Shown here in pieces: positions 10,015 to 24,473 of a stretch of DNA of 64,000 nt; the stretch's first letter is position 1; each line of letters starts with the position of its first letter. Location: NCBI GenBank assembly GCA_965240325.2, contig OZ251232.1, positions 62,001 to 126,000 of the forward strand, in the 5' to 3' direction. The notes below the pieces were generated by a model, which was not told the origin of the DNA, ran no database searches, and worked only from the letters and a program-made list of their open reading frames with translations. The stretch comes from Rebecca billardiae RCC1528 (lineage: Eukaryota > Haptophyta). A program made the translations under genes and the position numbers.

Positions 10015-13000
10015 ATGCCGCCGGCGCATCAGATGCACGCGGACGACGCGGCGGACGCGCTGCTCGACCCGGAGCGCTGCTTCGACGCGGCGCGCGCGGC
10101 GCGCGGGCGGACGCTCTCGCTCCTCGCGCGCGCCCTCGAGCGCCCCGCCGCCTCGGCGGACGGCGGCGTGCGCGCGCTGCGCGCGCTGTCGCTGCTGCTG
10201 CCGCTGCACGCCGAGCTGCGCGCGCCCGCCGCGCGCTTCGTCGCGAGCTCCGGCGTGCTGGAGGCGCTGGCGCGCCGCGTCGGCGGCGCGTGCGCCGAGT
10301 ACGCCGCCGCGCCGCCCCCCTCGCACCTCCCGCGCCGCCCCTCGCGCGACGGCGCCGCCCTCTCCGCCGCCGAGGTTGGGAGCGCGTGCGCCGCGCTGCT
10401 CGACGCGCTCTGGATTGCGTACCGGCTGCTCGCGGCGGACGCGTTCGCCGAGGCGGACGCGGGGCTCGCGCCGAGCAGCGCGTGGGCCGCGGTCGCGTAC
10501 CCGCCGCTCGCGCTCGCCGCGCAGCACGCGCACCCGCCGCCCGCCGGCCGGCCGGCGGCGGCGGCGGGCGCGGCGCCGCCCGGTGCGCCGCCGAGCGGCG
10601 GCGCCGCGGCCGCGGCCGTCGGCGGCGGCGGCGGCAGCGCGTCGCTCGCGCTGCCGGCGCTGCTCGCGCTCGCGCCGGCGGGCGTGCGCGTGACGAGCGT
10701 GGCGCTCGAGGTCTGCGCCCTCCTCCACCGCCTCGGCCCCGCCGAGGCGGCCGCGATGCGGCGCGCGTGGCTGCCCGCCTGCTGGCGCGCGCGCGCGCAC
10801 GCCGCGTGGGTGGGCGAGTGCCGCGCGCTGGCGGAGGCGTACGCCGCGCGCGCCGCGGCGCTCTTCGACGGCTCGGGCGCGTTCCCCGACGCCGACGCGC
10901 CGCTCGGCGCGCCGCCCGCCGAGCTCGGCGCCGCCCAGCCCGCGCCGCCCGCCCCCGGCGCCGCGCCGTCGCGCGAGGCGCGCGACGGCGCGCGCGCCCG
11001 CGCCGCGCCGCGCGGCTACGCGGTGCTGGGCGGCGTGGAGGTGGCGCTGGAGGGCGGGCCGGGGCCGGCGGAGGCGCCGCCGCGCGTGGGCGCGCCGGGC
11101 GGGCTGGTGCGCACGGCGGAGACCGAGGCGGCGCTCGGCTCGCTCGCGCGCGCGCTGAACGGCAGCGTGCGCCGCCCGATCGCCCTGCTCGGTCCGCCCG
11201 GCTGCGGCAAGTCGGCGCTGGTGCGCGAGGCGGCGCGCTGCCTGGGGTACGGCGGGCTGCTGAGCGCGCTGCACCTCGACGCGTCCGTCGACGCGCGCGC
11301 GCTGCTCGGCAACCACGTCGCCACCGGCCGGCCCGGCGAGTTTGCGTGGGCGGCGGGCGCGCTGACCGCGTGCGCGCGCGCGGGCGGCTGGCTGCTGCTC
11401 GAAGACCTGCCGCTCGGCTCCGGGGCGCAGGAGCCCGGGGGCGGCGGCGCGGCGGGCGGCGTGGGCGTGGGGAGCGACGTGCTGCCGCTGCTGCTCAGCG
11501 TCGTCGAGTCGCGCACGCTGCCGCTCGCCGCGGCGGGCGCGGGCGTGGCGTCGGAGGGCGTGCCCGCGCGCTTCCGCCTCTGGGCGACGCTCACCACGTG
11601 GGAGGCCAAGGGGGGGGAGGCGGGGCGCGCGCGCCCGCCGCCGCTGCTGCGCGGCTGGCGCGCGCTGCGCCTGCCGCCGCTGAGCTACCGCACCGCCGCC
11701 GCCATCGTGCGCGCCAAGTACCCCGCCGTGTGCGGCGCGCGGCCCGCGAAGCGCGGCCGCGCGCACGAGCGCGCGCGCGGCGCCACCGAGCACGGCGCCA
11801 CGCGCGGAGGCGCCGACGCGGAGGGCGGCGGCGGCGGCGGCGGCGAGCTGCTGCTCGCGGCCGCGTTCCGCGAGTACGCGCGCGCGGTGGGCGGGCTGGG
11901 CGCGCAGCTGGGCGCCGAGCCGGCCGGCGGCGCGGGCGTGCGCGCGGCAGCCGCACCCGACGCGCGCGGCGGCGGTGCCGACGGGGCGGACGGCGCGGAT
12001 GGCAACGGCGGCGCGCCCACCGACCTGCCCACCGACCGCGCCGCCGAGGCCGGCCCCTTGCCGCCGCCCGACTGGCTGGACGAGCCCACGGCGCACGCCA
12101 CGCTCTCGCCCGCCTTCGCCGCGCGCGCGGCGGTGCTCGCCGCGTCGGCGCGCGTGGCGGACGCGGACGCCGCCGCCGAGGCGGCGGGTGGTGACGACGG
12201 CGCCGCCGGCGCCGCGGGCGGCGCGGACGGCGCCGAGGGCGCGGCGGAGGCGGCGGCGGGGTGCTGCGCCGGCGGCGGCGTCTCCTGGTTCCGCCCGCTC
12301 TCGGCGGCCGATCTGTTCCGCTGGGCGGCGCGGCTGCACGCCGCGCTGCGCGCGCGGCCGGGCGCGCCGCTCGACCCGCGCACGCCCGCGTGGGCCGAGG
12401 CGTGCTACGCCGAGGGCTTCGACGTGCTGTGCGCGCCCGCGCGCGCGCCGAGGTTTGGCGAGGCGCTCGGCGTGGCGCTCGCGCGCGCGTGCGGGCTACA
12501 GCCAGCGCACGCGCGCGCGCGCGCGCGGCACCACCGGCCGCGGCTGGGCGTGGAGGGCGAGGGCGAGGGCGAGGCTGGCGGCGCGGGCGGCGGGCGCGCC
12601 GTGCACGCGGGCCGCGTCACGCTGGCCGCCGCCGAGTACGGCGGCGGCGCGAGCGCCGAGCCGGGCGGCGCGCGCGCGGCCTCGCTCCTCGCGCACACGC
12701 GCTGCGCGCTCGTGCTGAGCGAGCAGCTCGCCGCGTGCGTGCGCGCGCGGGAGGCGGCGCTGCTGGTGGGCGAGTCGGGCTGCGGCAAGACCACCGCAGT
12801 CTCCGCGCTCGCCGCCGCACTCGGCGTGCGGCTGCACGTGCTCAACCTCTCGCAGCAGTCGGAGGCGGCAGACCTGGTGGGCGGCTTCCGCCCGCTGCCG
12901 CCGCGCGCGCTGTGCGTGCCGCTGCACGCGCAGTTTGCGCGGCTGTTCGGCGCGTCCTTCTCGCAGCGGCAGAACGGCGCGTTCCTCGAGGCGGCGGCGG

Positions 13001-15741
13001 GCGCGGCGCGCGCGGGGCGCTGGGCGCGGCTGCTCCGGCTGCTGCGCGCGGGCGTGGCCGCGGCGCTCGGCGCGGCCGGCGGCGGCGGCGCGCGCGCGGA
13101 GGGCGGCGGCGGCGGCGCGGAGGGCGCCGAGCGCGCGGCGCAGCGGCAGTGCGTGCTCGCGCCCGCGCTGCAGCGGCAGTGGCGCGCGCTCGACGCCGAG
13201 CTCGCCGCCGCCGAGCAGCAGCTGGCCGCGCCGACGCCCACCGCGCCTGCGCCCGGCGGCGGCGCGCCCAGCGCCGCCGCCGCCGCCGACGCGCCCGACG
13301 GTCCCGACGGCGGCGTCGCCTTCCGCTTCGTCGAGGGCGCGTTGGTGCGCGCGATGCGGCTGGGCGAGTGGCTGCTGCTCGACGAGATCAACCTCGCGCC
13401 GCCCGAGGCGCTGCTCCGGCTGGTCGGCGTGCTGGACGGCGGCGCGGCGCACGGGGGCGGGGGCGGGGGCGAGGGCGGGGGCGGCGCCGCTGCCGGCCTG
13501 GGCAGCCTGACGCTGCTCGAGGCAGGCCAGACCTCAGCGCTGCGCGCGCACCCGCACTTCCGGCTGTTCGGCGCGATGAACCCGCCCACCGACGTGGGCA
13601 AGGCGGAGCTGCCGCTCTGCCTGCGCGCGCGCTTCGCCGAGCTGTGGGCGCCCGCCGCGCTGGGGCGCGCCGAGCTGGTGGACGTTGCGGCGCGGCTGCT
13701 GCGCGCGGCGACGCCCACGCCGGGGCCCGCCGCCGAGCTGGCGGCGGGCTTCTACCTCGAGATGCGCGCGGCGGGCGCGCGCGGCGAGCTCGCGGCCGAG
13801 CCGGCCGAGCTCGGCGGCGCGGGCGGCGGCGCGCCGAGCGCGCCCGCGCGCGCGCCCGCGCACTCGCTGCGCGCGCTCACGCGCGCGGCCGCGTACGCGG
13901 CGGGCTGCGCGGGGCGGTACGGGCTGGCGCGCGCGCTGCGCGAGGGGCTGCACGTCGCGCTGGTGTGCGCGCTGCCGCCACGCGCGCGCGCGCGCGCCGA
14001 GGCGCGGCTCGACGGCGCGTTCGCGGCCGCCGCCAGGCCGCCGCCCGGCGCGTCGCGCGCGGCGGGCGCGGGCGGCGGCGCGCTGCGGCTGCCGCCGTCG
14101 CTCGAGCGCGCGCCGCAGCCGCCGCCGGCGGCGCGCGCGGGCGGCGGCGGCTGGGCGGAGGTGGAGGGCTTCTGGCTGCCCGTCGCGCCTTCCGGCCTCG
14201 CCGCCGCCGGCGCGCCGCCGCCGCCCTCCGCGCCCGCCGCGCTGCGCGCGCGCCACGCGCGCGCCGCCGCGGCGGTGGGTCGGTACGTGCTCACGCCCAG
14301 CACGCGCGCGCGGCTGCGCGACCTCGCGCGCGTGCTCGCGGCGAGCGCGCCCGCGGCGGTGCTGCTCGAGGGGCCGACGGCGGCGGGCAAGACGTCGGCG
14401 GTCGAGTACATCGCCGCGCTCCTCGGCCGGCCGCTCGTGCGCATCAACAACCACGAGCACACCGACCTCGCCGAGTACGTCGGCAGCTACGCGCCCACGC
14501 CCAGCGGCGCGCTCGCGTGGCGCGAGGGGCCGCTCGCCGCGGCGGTGCGGCGCGGCTGGTGGGTGGTGCTCGACGAGCTCAACCTCGCGCCGGCGGAGGT
14601 GCTCGAGGCGCTCAACCGGCTGCTCGACGACAACCGCGAGCTCCGCGTCGGCGAGACCGGCGAGCTCCTCGCCGCCCACCCGGACTTTTGCCTCTTCGCG
14701 ACGCAGAACCCGGCGGGCGGCGCGTACGGCGGGCGCAAGCCGCTCTCGCGCGCCTTCACGTCGCGCTTTGTGGAGCTGCGCGCGGACCCGGTGCCGCCGT
14801 CGGAGCTGGCGGCGCTGCTGCACGCGCGCGGCGGCGGGCGCACGCCGCTCCCCTTCTGCCAGCGCATCGTCGACGTCCTCGCCCACCTCCGCCGCCTCCG
14901 CGCCGCCTCCAACGTGTTTGCGGGCTCGGACGGCCTGGTCACGGTGCGCGACCTCTTCCGCTGGGCGGCGCGCGAGCCAAGCACGTACGACGAGCTGGCG
15001 GCGGCGGGGGCGGCGCTGCTGTGCGAGCGGCTGCGGGACGGGGCGCAGCGCGAGGTGGTCGAGGGCGCGCTGCGCCGCTGCATACCCGCCGCCTCGCCCG
15101 CCGCGCTCGCGCCGCCGCCGCCGCCGCCGCCGGGCGCGGCCGACGCGGACGGCGCGGCCGCGAGCGCGCCGCGCGGCCGCGTGCGCGTCGTGTGGACGGC
15201 TCGGCTGCGCCGGCTCTTCGGGCTGGTGCGCGACTGCGTGGCGCACGCCGAGCCGGTGCTGCTCGTCGGCGAGACCGGCTGCGGCAAGACCACCGCCGTC
15301 CAGCTCCTCGCCGCGCAGGCCGGCGTCCGCCTCCGCACCCTCTCCTGCCACGCGCACACCGAGGCCGCCGACCTGCTCGGAGCTGTCAGGCCCGCGCGCG
15401 GCAGGCGCAGGCGGCACGCCGCGCTGCGCGACGAGCTCGACGCGGCGGTGGGCGCGGCGCGCGCGCTGGACGAGGCGGCGGCGGCGGCGCTCGGCGCGCT
15501 CGCCGACGCCGCGCCCGCCGACGCCGCCCACGCGCGCGCCGATGACGACGGCGCCGCCGCCGCCGCTGCGGGCGCGACGGCGGCGCGCGCCGCCAAGCGC
15601 GCGCGCACGCACGCGCGCGCCGACGGCGCGGCCGCCGAGCGCGCGCACACCGAGGCGTGCTCGGATGGCGAGGCCGAGGCCGCCGCTGCCGGCGGAGGCG
15701 AGGACGACGACAGCTCCTCCTCCGCCTCCGACGCCGAGTCC

Positions 15742-15772
<31 letters not shown>

Positions 15773-15963
15773 GCGGCGACTGTCGGCGCGCTCGGGCGGG
15801 CGCGGAGGCGGCGGAGGCGGAGGCGGAGGCGGAGGCGGAGGCGGAGGCGGAGGCGGAGGCGGAGGCGGAGCGCACCCTCGCCGCCATCGACGCGCTGCGG
15901 GCGGCGCTGCGCAGCGCGGCCAAGGCGGCGCTCGCGCGCGTGGCCGCGCTCGCCGAGGCCGAG

Positions 15964-16002
<39 letters not shown>

Positions 16003-19000
16003 TCGAGCGCGGGGGCGCCCGCGGCCGCGCCCGCGCCCGCGCCGCCGCCCACGCACCGCCGGCGCAAGAAGCGCAGCGCGGCGGGCGGCGGCGGCGGCGC
16101 GAACGGCACGCCCGCCTCGCCCGCCAGCGCCCCCGCCGTGCGCGACCCGCCCACGCGCGCCGCGCTGCGCGCCTTCCACGCCGCGCGCGCGCGCGCCCGG
16201 CGCGCGTCCGCGTCGTGCGCGGCGCTCTTCCGCTGGGCGGACGGGCCGGTGGTGCGCGCGATGCGCCGGGGCGAGTGGGTGCTGCTCGACGAGGTGGCGC
16301 TGGCGGACGACGCGGTGCTCGAGCGGCTGAACGCGCTGCTCGACCCGGCGCGCACGCTCTCGCTGCCCGAGCGCCCGGCCGGCGGCGCGGCCAACGACGG
16401 CGGCGGCGGCAGCGGCTGGTCCGACCTCTGGCTGGGCGAGCACGAGGAGGTGGCGGCGCACCCCAACTTCCGGCTGTTCGCCACGATGAACCCCGGCGGC
16501 GACTACGGCAAGCGCGAGCTCTCCCCCGCGCTGCGCAACCGCTTCACCGAGCTGTGGGTGCCTTCGGCGTCCAGCGCGCACGAGCTCACGCCCATAGTGG
16601 CCGACGCGCTCGAGCATGCGGCAAGCGCGGCGGCCAAGGCGGCGGGCGGCGCGCGCGGCGAGGGCGGGGAGGAGGGCGGCGGGCTGGGCGCGTGCGCGCT
16701 GCGCCGCGCCGCGCCCGTGATCGTCGGCGCGGTGCGCTGGGCGCGCGCCGACGCGCAGCTGCGCACCTCGCCGCTGGGCGGCACCGCCTCGCTGCGCGGC
16801 GCGCTGCAGTGGGCGGAGTTTGTGGGGCGCGCGGCGCCTGCGCTGGGCTCGCTCAGCCGCGCGGTGCTGCACGGCGGCTGCCTCGTGCTCGCGGACGCGC
16901 TGGGCACGGAGGGCGGCGCGCAGCGCGACGCGCTGCGCGCGCGCGTGCTGCGCACGCTGCACGCGATGGCCGCGCACCTCGACGCGCCCGACGGCCAGCC
17001 GCCACCCGCGCTGGCCGCCCACGACGCGAGCGCGGTGTGCGCGCTGCCCGCGCCGCGCGCGCCGGTGGGCTGGTCGCTCGACGAGCTCGACGGGCGCGTG
17101 GTGCTCGCGCGCGACGGCGCGTCCGGCGCGCTGCGCCTCAGCGCGCCGCCCTTCGGGCTGGGCGCGCTACTGCCGCCGCCGCCGCCCGGCGCCGCGGCGG
17201 GCGCGGGTTGCGCCGTGAGTGTGCAGCTGCCCGCACCCGCGGCCGCCGACGGCTCGGCCCAAGCCGGCGGCGGCGGCGCGGGCGCGTACGCGCTCGACGC
17301 GCCGACGACGGGCAGCAACGCGTTCCGGCTGATCCGCGCGCTGCAGCTCGCGCGCCCCGTGCTGCTCGAGGGCTCGCCCGGCGTGGGCAAGACCTCGCTC
17401 GTCGTCGCGCTCGGCGCGGCGGTGGGCGCGCGCGTGGCGCGCGTCAACCTGTCCGAGCAGACCGAGCTGGCGGACCTGGTGGGGCAGGAGCTGCCCCGGC
17501 AGGGGGGAGGGGCGGAGGGGGAGGGCGGCGTGCGCTTCGAGTGGGCGGACGGCGTGTTCCTCACGTGCGTGCGCCGCGGCTGGTGGGTGGTGCTCGACGA
17601 GCTCAACCTCGCGCCGCAGCCGGTGCTCGAAGGGCTGAACTCGGCGCTCGACCACAGGCGCACGGTGCACGTGCCCGAGCTGGGGCGCGCGTTCAGGGCG
17701 CACGCGGGCTTCCGCGCGTTCGCGTGCCAGAACCCGCTCTCGCAGGGCGGCGGGCGGAAGGGGCTGCCCAAGTCGCTGCTCAACCGCTTCACGCGCGTGT
17801 GGCTCTCCGAGCTCGAGCGCGCAGACCTCGCGCACGTGCTCTCCGCCAAGTTTGGCGACCGGCTGCGCGCGCGAGGCGGTCGCGGCCGCGCGCTCGTGGC
17901 AGGGATGGTCGGCGCCGCCGCCGCGCTCAGCGCCGCGCTCGCGCCTACCGCCGGCCGCGCGCGCGTGGGCGGCAGCGGCGCGCCCTGGGACGTCAACCTG
18001 CGCGACCTCACGCGCTGGGCGCAGCTCGCGCTCGCCACCGCGCCAACGCCGGGCCGCGCGGCGCCGGGCTCGCTCGTGCCCGCCGTGCTGGGCGCGCGCA
18101 TGCGCACGGCGCGCGACCGCGACGCCGTGTGCGCCATCGCCGCCGCGGCGCTCGCGCGCGCCGCCGCCGACGCGGTCGCCGCCGACGCGCCCGCGGGCGA
18201 CGGCGCGGGCGCCGCGCCGCGCGGCGCGTGCGCCGACGCCGACTCCGACAGCGCGGGCTCGGGCTCGGAGGAGGAGGCGGAGGCGGAGGCGGGCGCGGGC
18301 GCGGGCGCGGGCGCGGAGGGGGCGCGGCTGCTGCTCACGCCGCGCTGGGTGCTCGCCGGCTCGGCCGCGCTGTGGCGCCCCGGCGCGCTCGAGCCGCCGC
18401 CGCCGCCCGCCGCGCGCGCCGCGCCCGCCGCCGACGCGGGCGCGGACGCGTGCGCGCACGCGGACGCGGACGCGGACGCGGCGGCGGACGACGAGGACGC
18501 GAGCGCGCACCCCCTGCCGCGCGCGCTGCTGCCGCGCGCGCACGGCGCGCTCTCCGCGCTCGCGCACGCCGCGGCGATGCGCTGGCCCGCCGTGCTCACC
18601 GGCCCGCCCGGCAGCGGCAAGACCAGCCTCGTCCTCGCCCTCGGCGCCGCGCTCGGCCAGTCGCGCGGCCGCGCGCCCGTCACGCTCTGCCTCGGGCCCG
18701 GCACCGACACGTCCGACCTGCTCGGGGGCTACCAGCAGCTGCCGCCGAAGAGGGGCGCGCGCGAGGCGGGCGCGGCGGCGAGGCGCGCCGCGTGCGCCGC
18801 CGCCGCGCGCGCCGCCGCCGCGCTGCTCGTCGCGGGGCCCGCCGCGCGCGGCGGCGCGGCCGCGGACGCGCCGGCCGCGCTGTGCGCGGCGCGCGCGGCC
18901 GAGGCGCGCGTGCGCGCGCTCCCGCCGCCCGCGCCCGCCGACGCGGAGAGCGCCGAGGGCGGCGGCGGCGGCGGCGGCGCGGCGGCGGCGGCGGCGGAGG

Positions 19001-22000
19001 TCGACGCCGCGCTCGACGCCGCGCTCGGCGCCGCGCGCGCGCTGCTCGCGCAACTGCCGCCCACGCCGCCGCAGCCGCCGCAGCCGGCGGCGGCGCCGGG
19101 CGCGCCGGGCGCGGCGCCGCCGGCTCGCTCCGCGGCCGCGCTCGCCGCCGCGGGCGCGCGCGCCGCGCTCGCGCGCGCCGAGGCGGCGGTGCGCGCGTCG
19201 CGCGCCGCGCGCGCCGCCGAGGCCGCGCGCGGCCCCTCGCCCCGCGCGTGCGCCGCGTCCTTCGCGTGGGTCGACGGCCCGGTGGTGCGCGCGATGGCGC
19301 GCGGCCGCTGGCTGCTGCTCGAGCGGCTGGGCGCGTGTCCGGCCGCGGTGCTCGACCGTCTGAACGGGCTGCTGGAGCTGCCGCCGTCGCTGGTGCTCAC
19401 CGAGCGCGGCGGCGGCGCGGCGTGCGACGGCGGCTGGGACGCGCCGCTGCAGCCCGCCCCGGGCTTCTGGCTCGTCGGCACCGCGTCCGCTGCGGACGGC
19501 GCCGAGCTGTCGCGCGCGCTGCGCAACCGGTGCGCTGAGATCTCGCTCGCGCCCGCGGCCCAGATCGCGATCTCCGCAGCCCGGATGGCCATCTCGGCAC
19601 CGGCGGCGGCGGCGGAGGGCGCGGGCTCGGCCGCGCAGGGCGCGGCGCAGGGCGGCGCGGAGGGCCCGACGCGCGCGGCGCGCCGCGCGGCCGCGCGCGA
19701 GGCGGCGGTGCTGGCCGCGGCCGGCGGCGACGGGGTGTTGCGTCTGGGCGCGGCCGCGCTGAGCGCGCTGCTGCAGGAGGCCGCGGTGGCGACGGGCGCG
19801 GACGGGCTGCTCGGCGTGCCCGCGGGCGTGCCCGCGCGCGCGCCGCCCGCGCTCGCCGCGCTCGGCCACGCCGCCGCCGAGCCGCCGCGCCCGCCGCTCG
19901 ACGGCCCGCTGGCGGTGGCGCTGGCGCTGGCGCTCTCCGCAGCAACGCGCGGCGGCGGCGGCGGCGGCGCGCTCGCGGGCGCGCTCGGCGGCGGCGGCGG
20001 CGGCTGCTGCTCGCTGCTCGAGCTGTGCGCGGCCACCGAGCGCGACGCCGCCGGCCGCGCGCGCCCGCCGCGCACCGCCGAGCGCGCGGGCGCGGAGGCG
20101 AGCGCGCTCGCGCGCGGCGCGTCCGCGCCGGCGCTCGCGTCCGCGCTCGCGCGCGCGGGCGCGGACGCGCTCGCGGCGTGCGGCGGCGCGGACGGCTGCG
20201 GCGTGGGCGCGGACGCGGCGGAGACGGGCGCGCTGCTCGCGATCGCGCTGCGCGCCGTGCGCGCCGCCGCGGCCGACGCCGCCGGCGTCGCCGACGAGGC
20301 CGACGGGGCGGAGGCGGCGGCGTCGGACGATGGCGCCGGCGGCAGCGCTCGCGCGCGGCGGCGCGCGCCGCCGGGCGGCTGCCTTGCGGGCGCGGGGTGG
20401 GCGCGGCAGGGCGCGCTCGCGTGCGCGTGGGCGGCGGCGCTGCTGCCCGCCACCGCGCCCGCGCTCGCCCTCTCGCAGCCGCTGGCGCACGGGCTGCGCA
20501 GCGCGCTGCCGCCGGTCGAGCACAGCGTGTGCGCGCTGCTCAGCGCCGTGCGCGCGTGCGGCTCGCTGGGCGTGGGCGCGCGGCAGCTCTGCCTGGCCGC
20601 GCTCGGCGACGCGCACGCGCACGCGCACGCGCCCGAGGACGAGGCGGAGGCGGAGGCGGAGGGCGGCTCCGAGGAGGAGGGGGAGGAGGAGGAGGGGGAC
20701 GCGCGCGGCGCGGAGGCGGCGCAGCCCGCGGAGGACGAGTCGCTCGCCCGCCGCGTGCGCGCCGCCCTCTCCCGCCTGAGCGCGCTCTGCGCCGTGTGCC
20801 GGTGCGCGCTGCTGCTGTATGCGGAGGGCACGGCGCACGCGGCCAGGGGCGTGCGCGCGCACGCGCTCAGGGCGGTGGCGCACGCGGCGGCGCGCGCGCA
20901 CGCGGCGGCGGGCGGCGGCGGCGAGGAGGACGGCGGCGCGGCGCGCGCCGTGTGCGCGGCCGTGTGCGCGGCCGCGTCGTCGCTGGACGGCGGCGACGGC
21001 GGCGACGGCGGCTGCGCGCACGCGCTCGCGGCGCGCGCCGTGCGGCTGCTGCGCGCGCCCGCGCACGGCGGCGGCGGCGGCGGCGGCGCGGCGGTCGATG
21101 CGGTGGAGGAGGAGGACGATGAGGCGGAGGCGGAGTCGCTGGGGCCGTGGCTGCCGTGGGCGGCGCGCACGCACGCGCCGGAGGCGCTCGAGCGCGCGCT
21201 CGGCGCCGCCGCCGCGGCGGACGCGGACGGCGGCGCCGCGCGCCGCGCCGCGCACCGCGCGTGCGCCGCGCGGCTGCGCTGCGCGCTGCGGCTGGCGATC
21301 GCGCCGCCGGCGCTCGCGCAGCCGGGCGGGAGCGGCGGCGGGCGCACGCTCGCGCTCGCGCGCGCGGCGCGCGCCGCGGTCGACGCCGCCGCGCGCGCGT
21401 GGCTCGTGCGGCCGAGCCCGGCGCCGCGAGCCGCCGCGGCCGGCGCCGCGGCCGCGCTGCGGCGCGCGTGCGCGGCGCTGCTGCGCCTCTCGGCGGCGCT
21501 CGGCCGGCTCGAGGCGTGCGCGGCGCTGGGCGCGCTGCGCGCCGACGCGGGCGCCGGCGCGCGCGCGGCCGAGCACGCCGCCGCCGCGCGCGCCGCCGAC
21601 AGCGCGCGGCTGCTGCTCGCGGTGCACGCGGCGCGCGGCGCGCGCGACTCGGCCGAGGACGCGTGCGCGCGCGCCGACGCGGCCGCGGCGGCCGGCGCCG
21701 GCGCCGGCGGCGCGGAGGCGGGCGCGGGCGCGGCGCTGCTGCCGCCGCCGTGCGCCGCGCTGCTCGCGCAGCTCGAGTCGAGCGTGGGCTACGCCCCCGC
21801 GCTGCTCGTGCACACGCTGCACGCCGCGGGCGCGTGGCCGGCGTGGCCGCGCGCGCCGCGCCGCGCGGCCGCGCTGCGCCGGCTGCTGGCGTGCGGCGCG
21901 GCGCTCGAGCCGCCAGCGCACGCCACCGCGAGCCTCGGCGCGGCGATCGACGCGGCGTGCGGCGGCGAGGCGGAGGAGGAGGGCGAGGGCGCGGCCGCGG

Positions 22001-24404
22001 ACGCGGACGCCGCCGCCGAGCGCGCGCACGCCTCGCCGCCGCAGCCGCCGCCGCAGCACGCGGGCGCGGCGCGCGCCGCCGAGCGGCTGTCGTTGGTGCG
22101 CGCCGCCGCCGCGCCGCCGCGGTGCGGCCGCATGGCGGCGGAGGGCGCGGCGGCGCTGCTGCACGCGGCGGCGGCGCGCGCGGCGGCGGCGCGCGGCGCG
22201 CTGGTGGGCGCGCCGCGCGCCGACGCCGACGCCGCCGACGCCGCCGAGCTCGCCGCCGCCGCCGCCGCCGCCGAGGTGCCGCGCGCGCTGCGCGCCGCGC
22301 TGCGCGCCAGCCGTGCGCAGCAGCTGGGGCGCGCGCCAGCCGGCCGCGAGCGCGCGCGCGCGCACGCGGCCGCGGCGTTGGCGACGTGGCGGGCGGAGCG
22401 CGCGGCGGCAGCGGCGGCGGCGCTCGCGCCCGCCGCCGCCGTCGCCGTGCTCGCCGCGGCCCTCGAGCTGCGCCGCGCGCTGCGCGCCTCCGCGCCCGCC
22501 GCCGCCGCGGCCGCGGCCGAGGTTGCGCTCGCGGCCGCGGCCGCGGCCGCGCTCGCGCCGAGCGGCGCCGAGGGCGGCGGCGTGAGCGTGGCGGAGGCTG
22601 CGGCGGCGCAGCAGGCGGCGTGGGCGCTCGACGCTCGCCTCGCCGAGCCCGCCGCGCCCGGCGGCGCCGCCGAGCTCGGCGCGTGCGCCGCCTCGCTGCG
22701 GCTGCTGCTGCTGCTGCGCGCGGCGTCGCCGCTCGCGCCCGCGCCCGCGCGCGCGCCGGCCGCGTCGGCGGCGGCGGGCGGCGCGGAGGCGGAGGGCGAG
22801 GCGGCGGCGGCGGGTGGCGCGGAGGGCACGGGCCTCGCGCAGCTGCTCGCCGCGCCGCGCGCGCGCAGCACGCTCGCGCTGCTCGCCCACGCCACGCAGC
22901 GCGCGACGCTGCGCACGGCGCACCCCGCGGCCGCCGCGGCCGCGCGCGCCGCGCGCGCGCTGTGGCTGCGGCGCGCGCCGGCGGTGCGGCGGGCGCTGGG
23001 CGGCGCGCGCGGCGCGGACGCGCTCGCGCTGCGCGCCGAGACGACGCGCCTGCTCGCGCCCTTCGCCGCCGCCGCCGCCGACGGCGGCGCGGCGGCGCGC
23101 GCGCTCGCGGCGTGGGCGGCGGCCGCGCGCGCCGCCGCCGGGCCGGCGGCGCCGCCGTCGGCCGCGGCCGCGGCGCCCGCGGCCGCGGCCGCGGCGGCGG
23201 GCGCGCTCGGCGCGGCGGCGGGCGCGGCGGGGCTGCGCGCGCACGCCGTGCCGCTGCTCGAGCCGCTGCTCCGCGCCGTCGCCGACGCGAGCGCGCGCGC
23301 CGCCGCGGCGGACGGCGCGGCGCGCGGCGGCGGCGGCGCGGCGCGCGCCGCGCTGCGCGCCGCGGCCGCGTGCGCGCGCGGCCGCGCGTGGGCGGCGCTG
23401 GGCGGCGCTCGCCTCGCGCTCGCCGCGCCGCCGCTCGCGCTGCACCCGGCGGCGGCGGACGGCGCGCGCGCGCGCGAGGCGCGCGCGCGCGCGCGCGCGC
23501 TCCTCGCCGAGCTCGACGCGCGCGGCGCGCACGCGGCGGTGTGTGGCGGCGCGCCGCTCGGCGCGGCGGCGGGCGGCGACGGCGCGGCGCCCGCGCTCGC
23601 GGCCGCGGCGGCGCGCGCGGCGGCCGAGGCGGACGCGGCGGAGGCGGCGGCGGCGGGCGGCGGCGGCGCGTCGGCGGACGGCGGCGGCGCGGCGCTCGGC
23701 GCGCTGCGCGCCGAGCTCGCCCGCTGGACCGACGGCGTCGGCCAGCCAGCGCGCGTGTGCGCGCTCGTCGACCGGCTGGCGGCGGCGGCGGCGGCCGCGC
23801 CCGCGCCGGGCGGCGCGGGCGGCGGGCGCGCCGGGCGCGCGGCGCGCGCCGCCGCGCGCGCGGAGGCGGCGGCGGCGCTCGCGGCGGAGGCGGCGTGGCA
23901 GCGCGCGGCCGCGGCGTTCGAGGCGCGCCTCGTGCGCGCGCACACGACGCTCGGCGTGCGCGCGCCGCCCGCCGCCGCCCTCGGCGGCGCGAGCGGCGGT
24001 GGCGGCGGCGCCGCCGCCGCCGCCGGCGCGGCGGCCGGCGCCGCCGGCGCGCGCTTCGGCGCGGACGCCGCGCTGCGCGCGCTCGGGCCGCGCGGCGGCG
24101 CCGACGCCGACGCCCCTCGCGCGGTCGACGTGGGCGAGCCTCTGGCGCTCGCGCTGTGCGAGCTGCGCCACGGGGTGGCGACGCTAAGGGAGGCGGCGCA
24201 GAGCGCAGCGGCGCGCGGCGCGCACGGCGGCGGCGGCGGCGGCGCGCACGCGGCCGCGCTGCTGCTGCGGGCGCTGCTCGCGCCGTGCGCGCCGCCGCCG
24301 CGCAGCGGGCACGCGGCCGCCGCGCTGGCCGCCGCGCCGCTCGGCGCGGCCGCGGTGCGCGCGCTCGACGCCGCCTCCTCCCTGGGCGGTCTGCGCGCAC
24401 TGCT

Positions 24405-24473
<69 letters not shown>

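Noticed and set aside
17167-24171. Open frames of thousands of codons on the minus strand opposite midasin
   Set aside because: They consist of Arg/Ala/Gly/Pro runs that mirror G+C-rich codons of the sense gene. The plus strand has six P-loops and a MIDAS domain in order.
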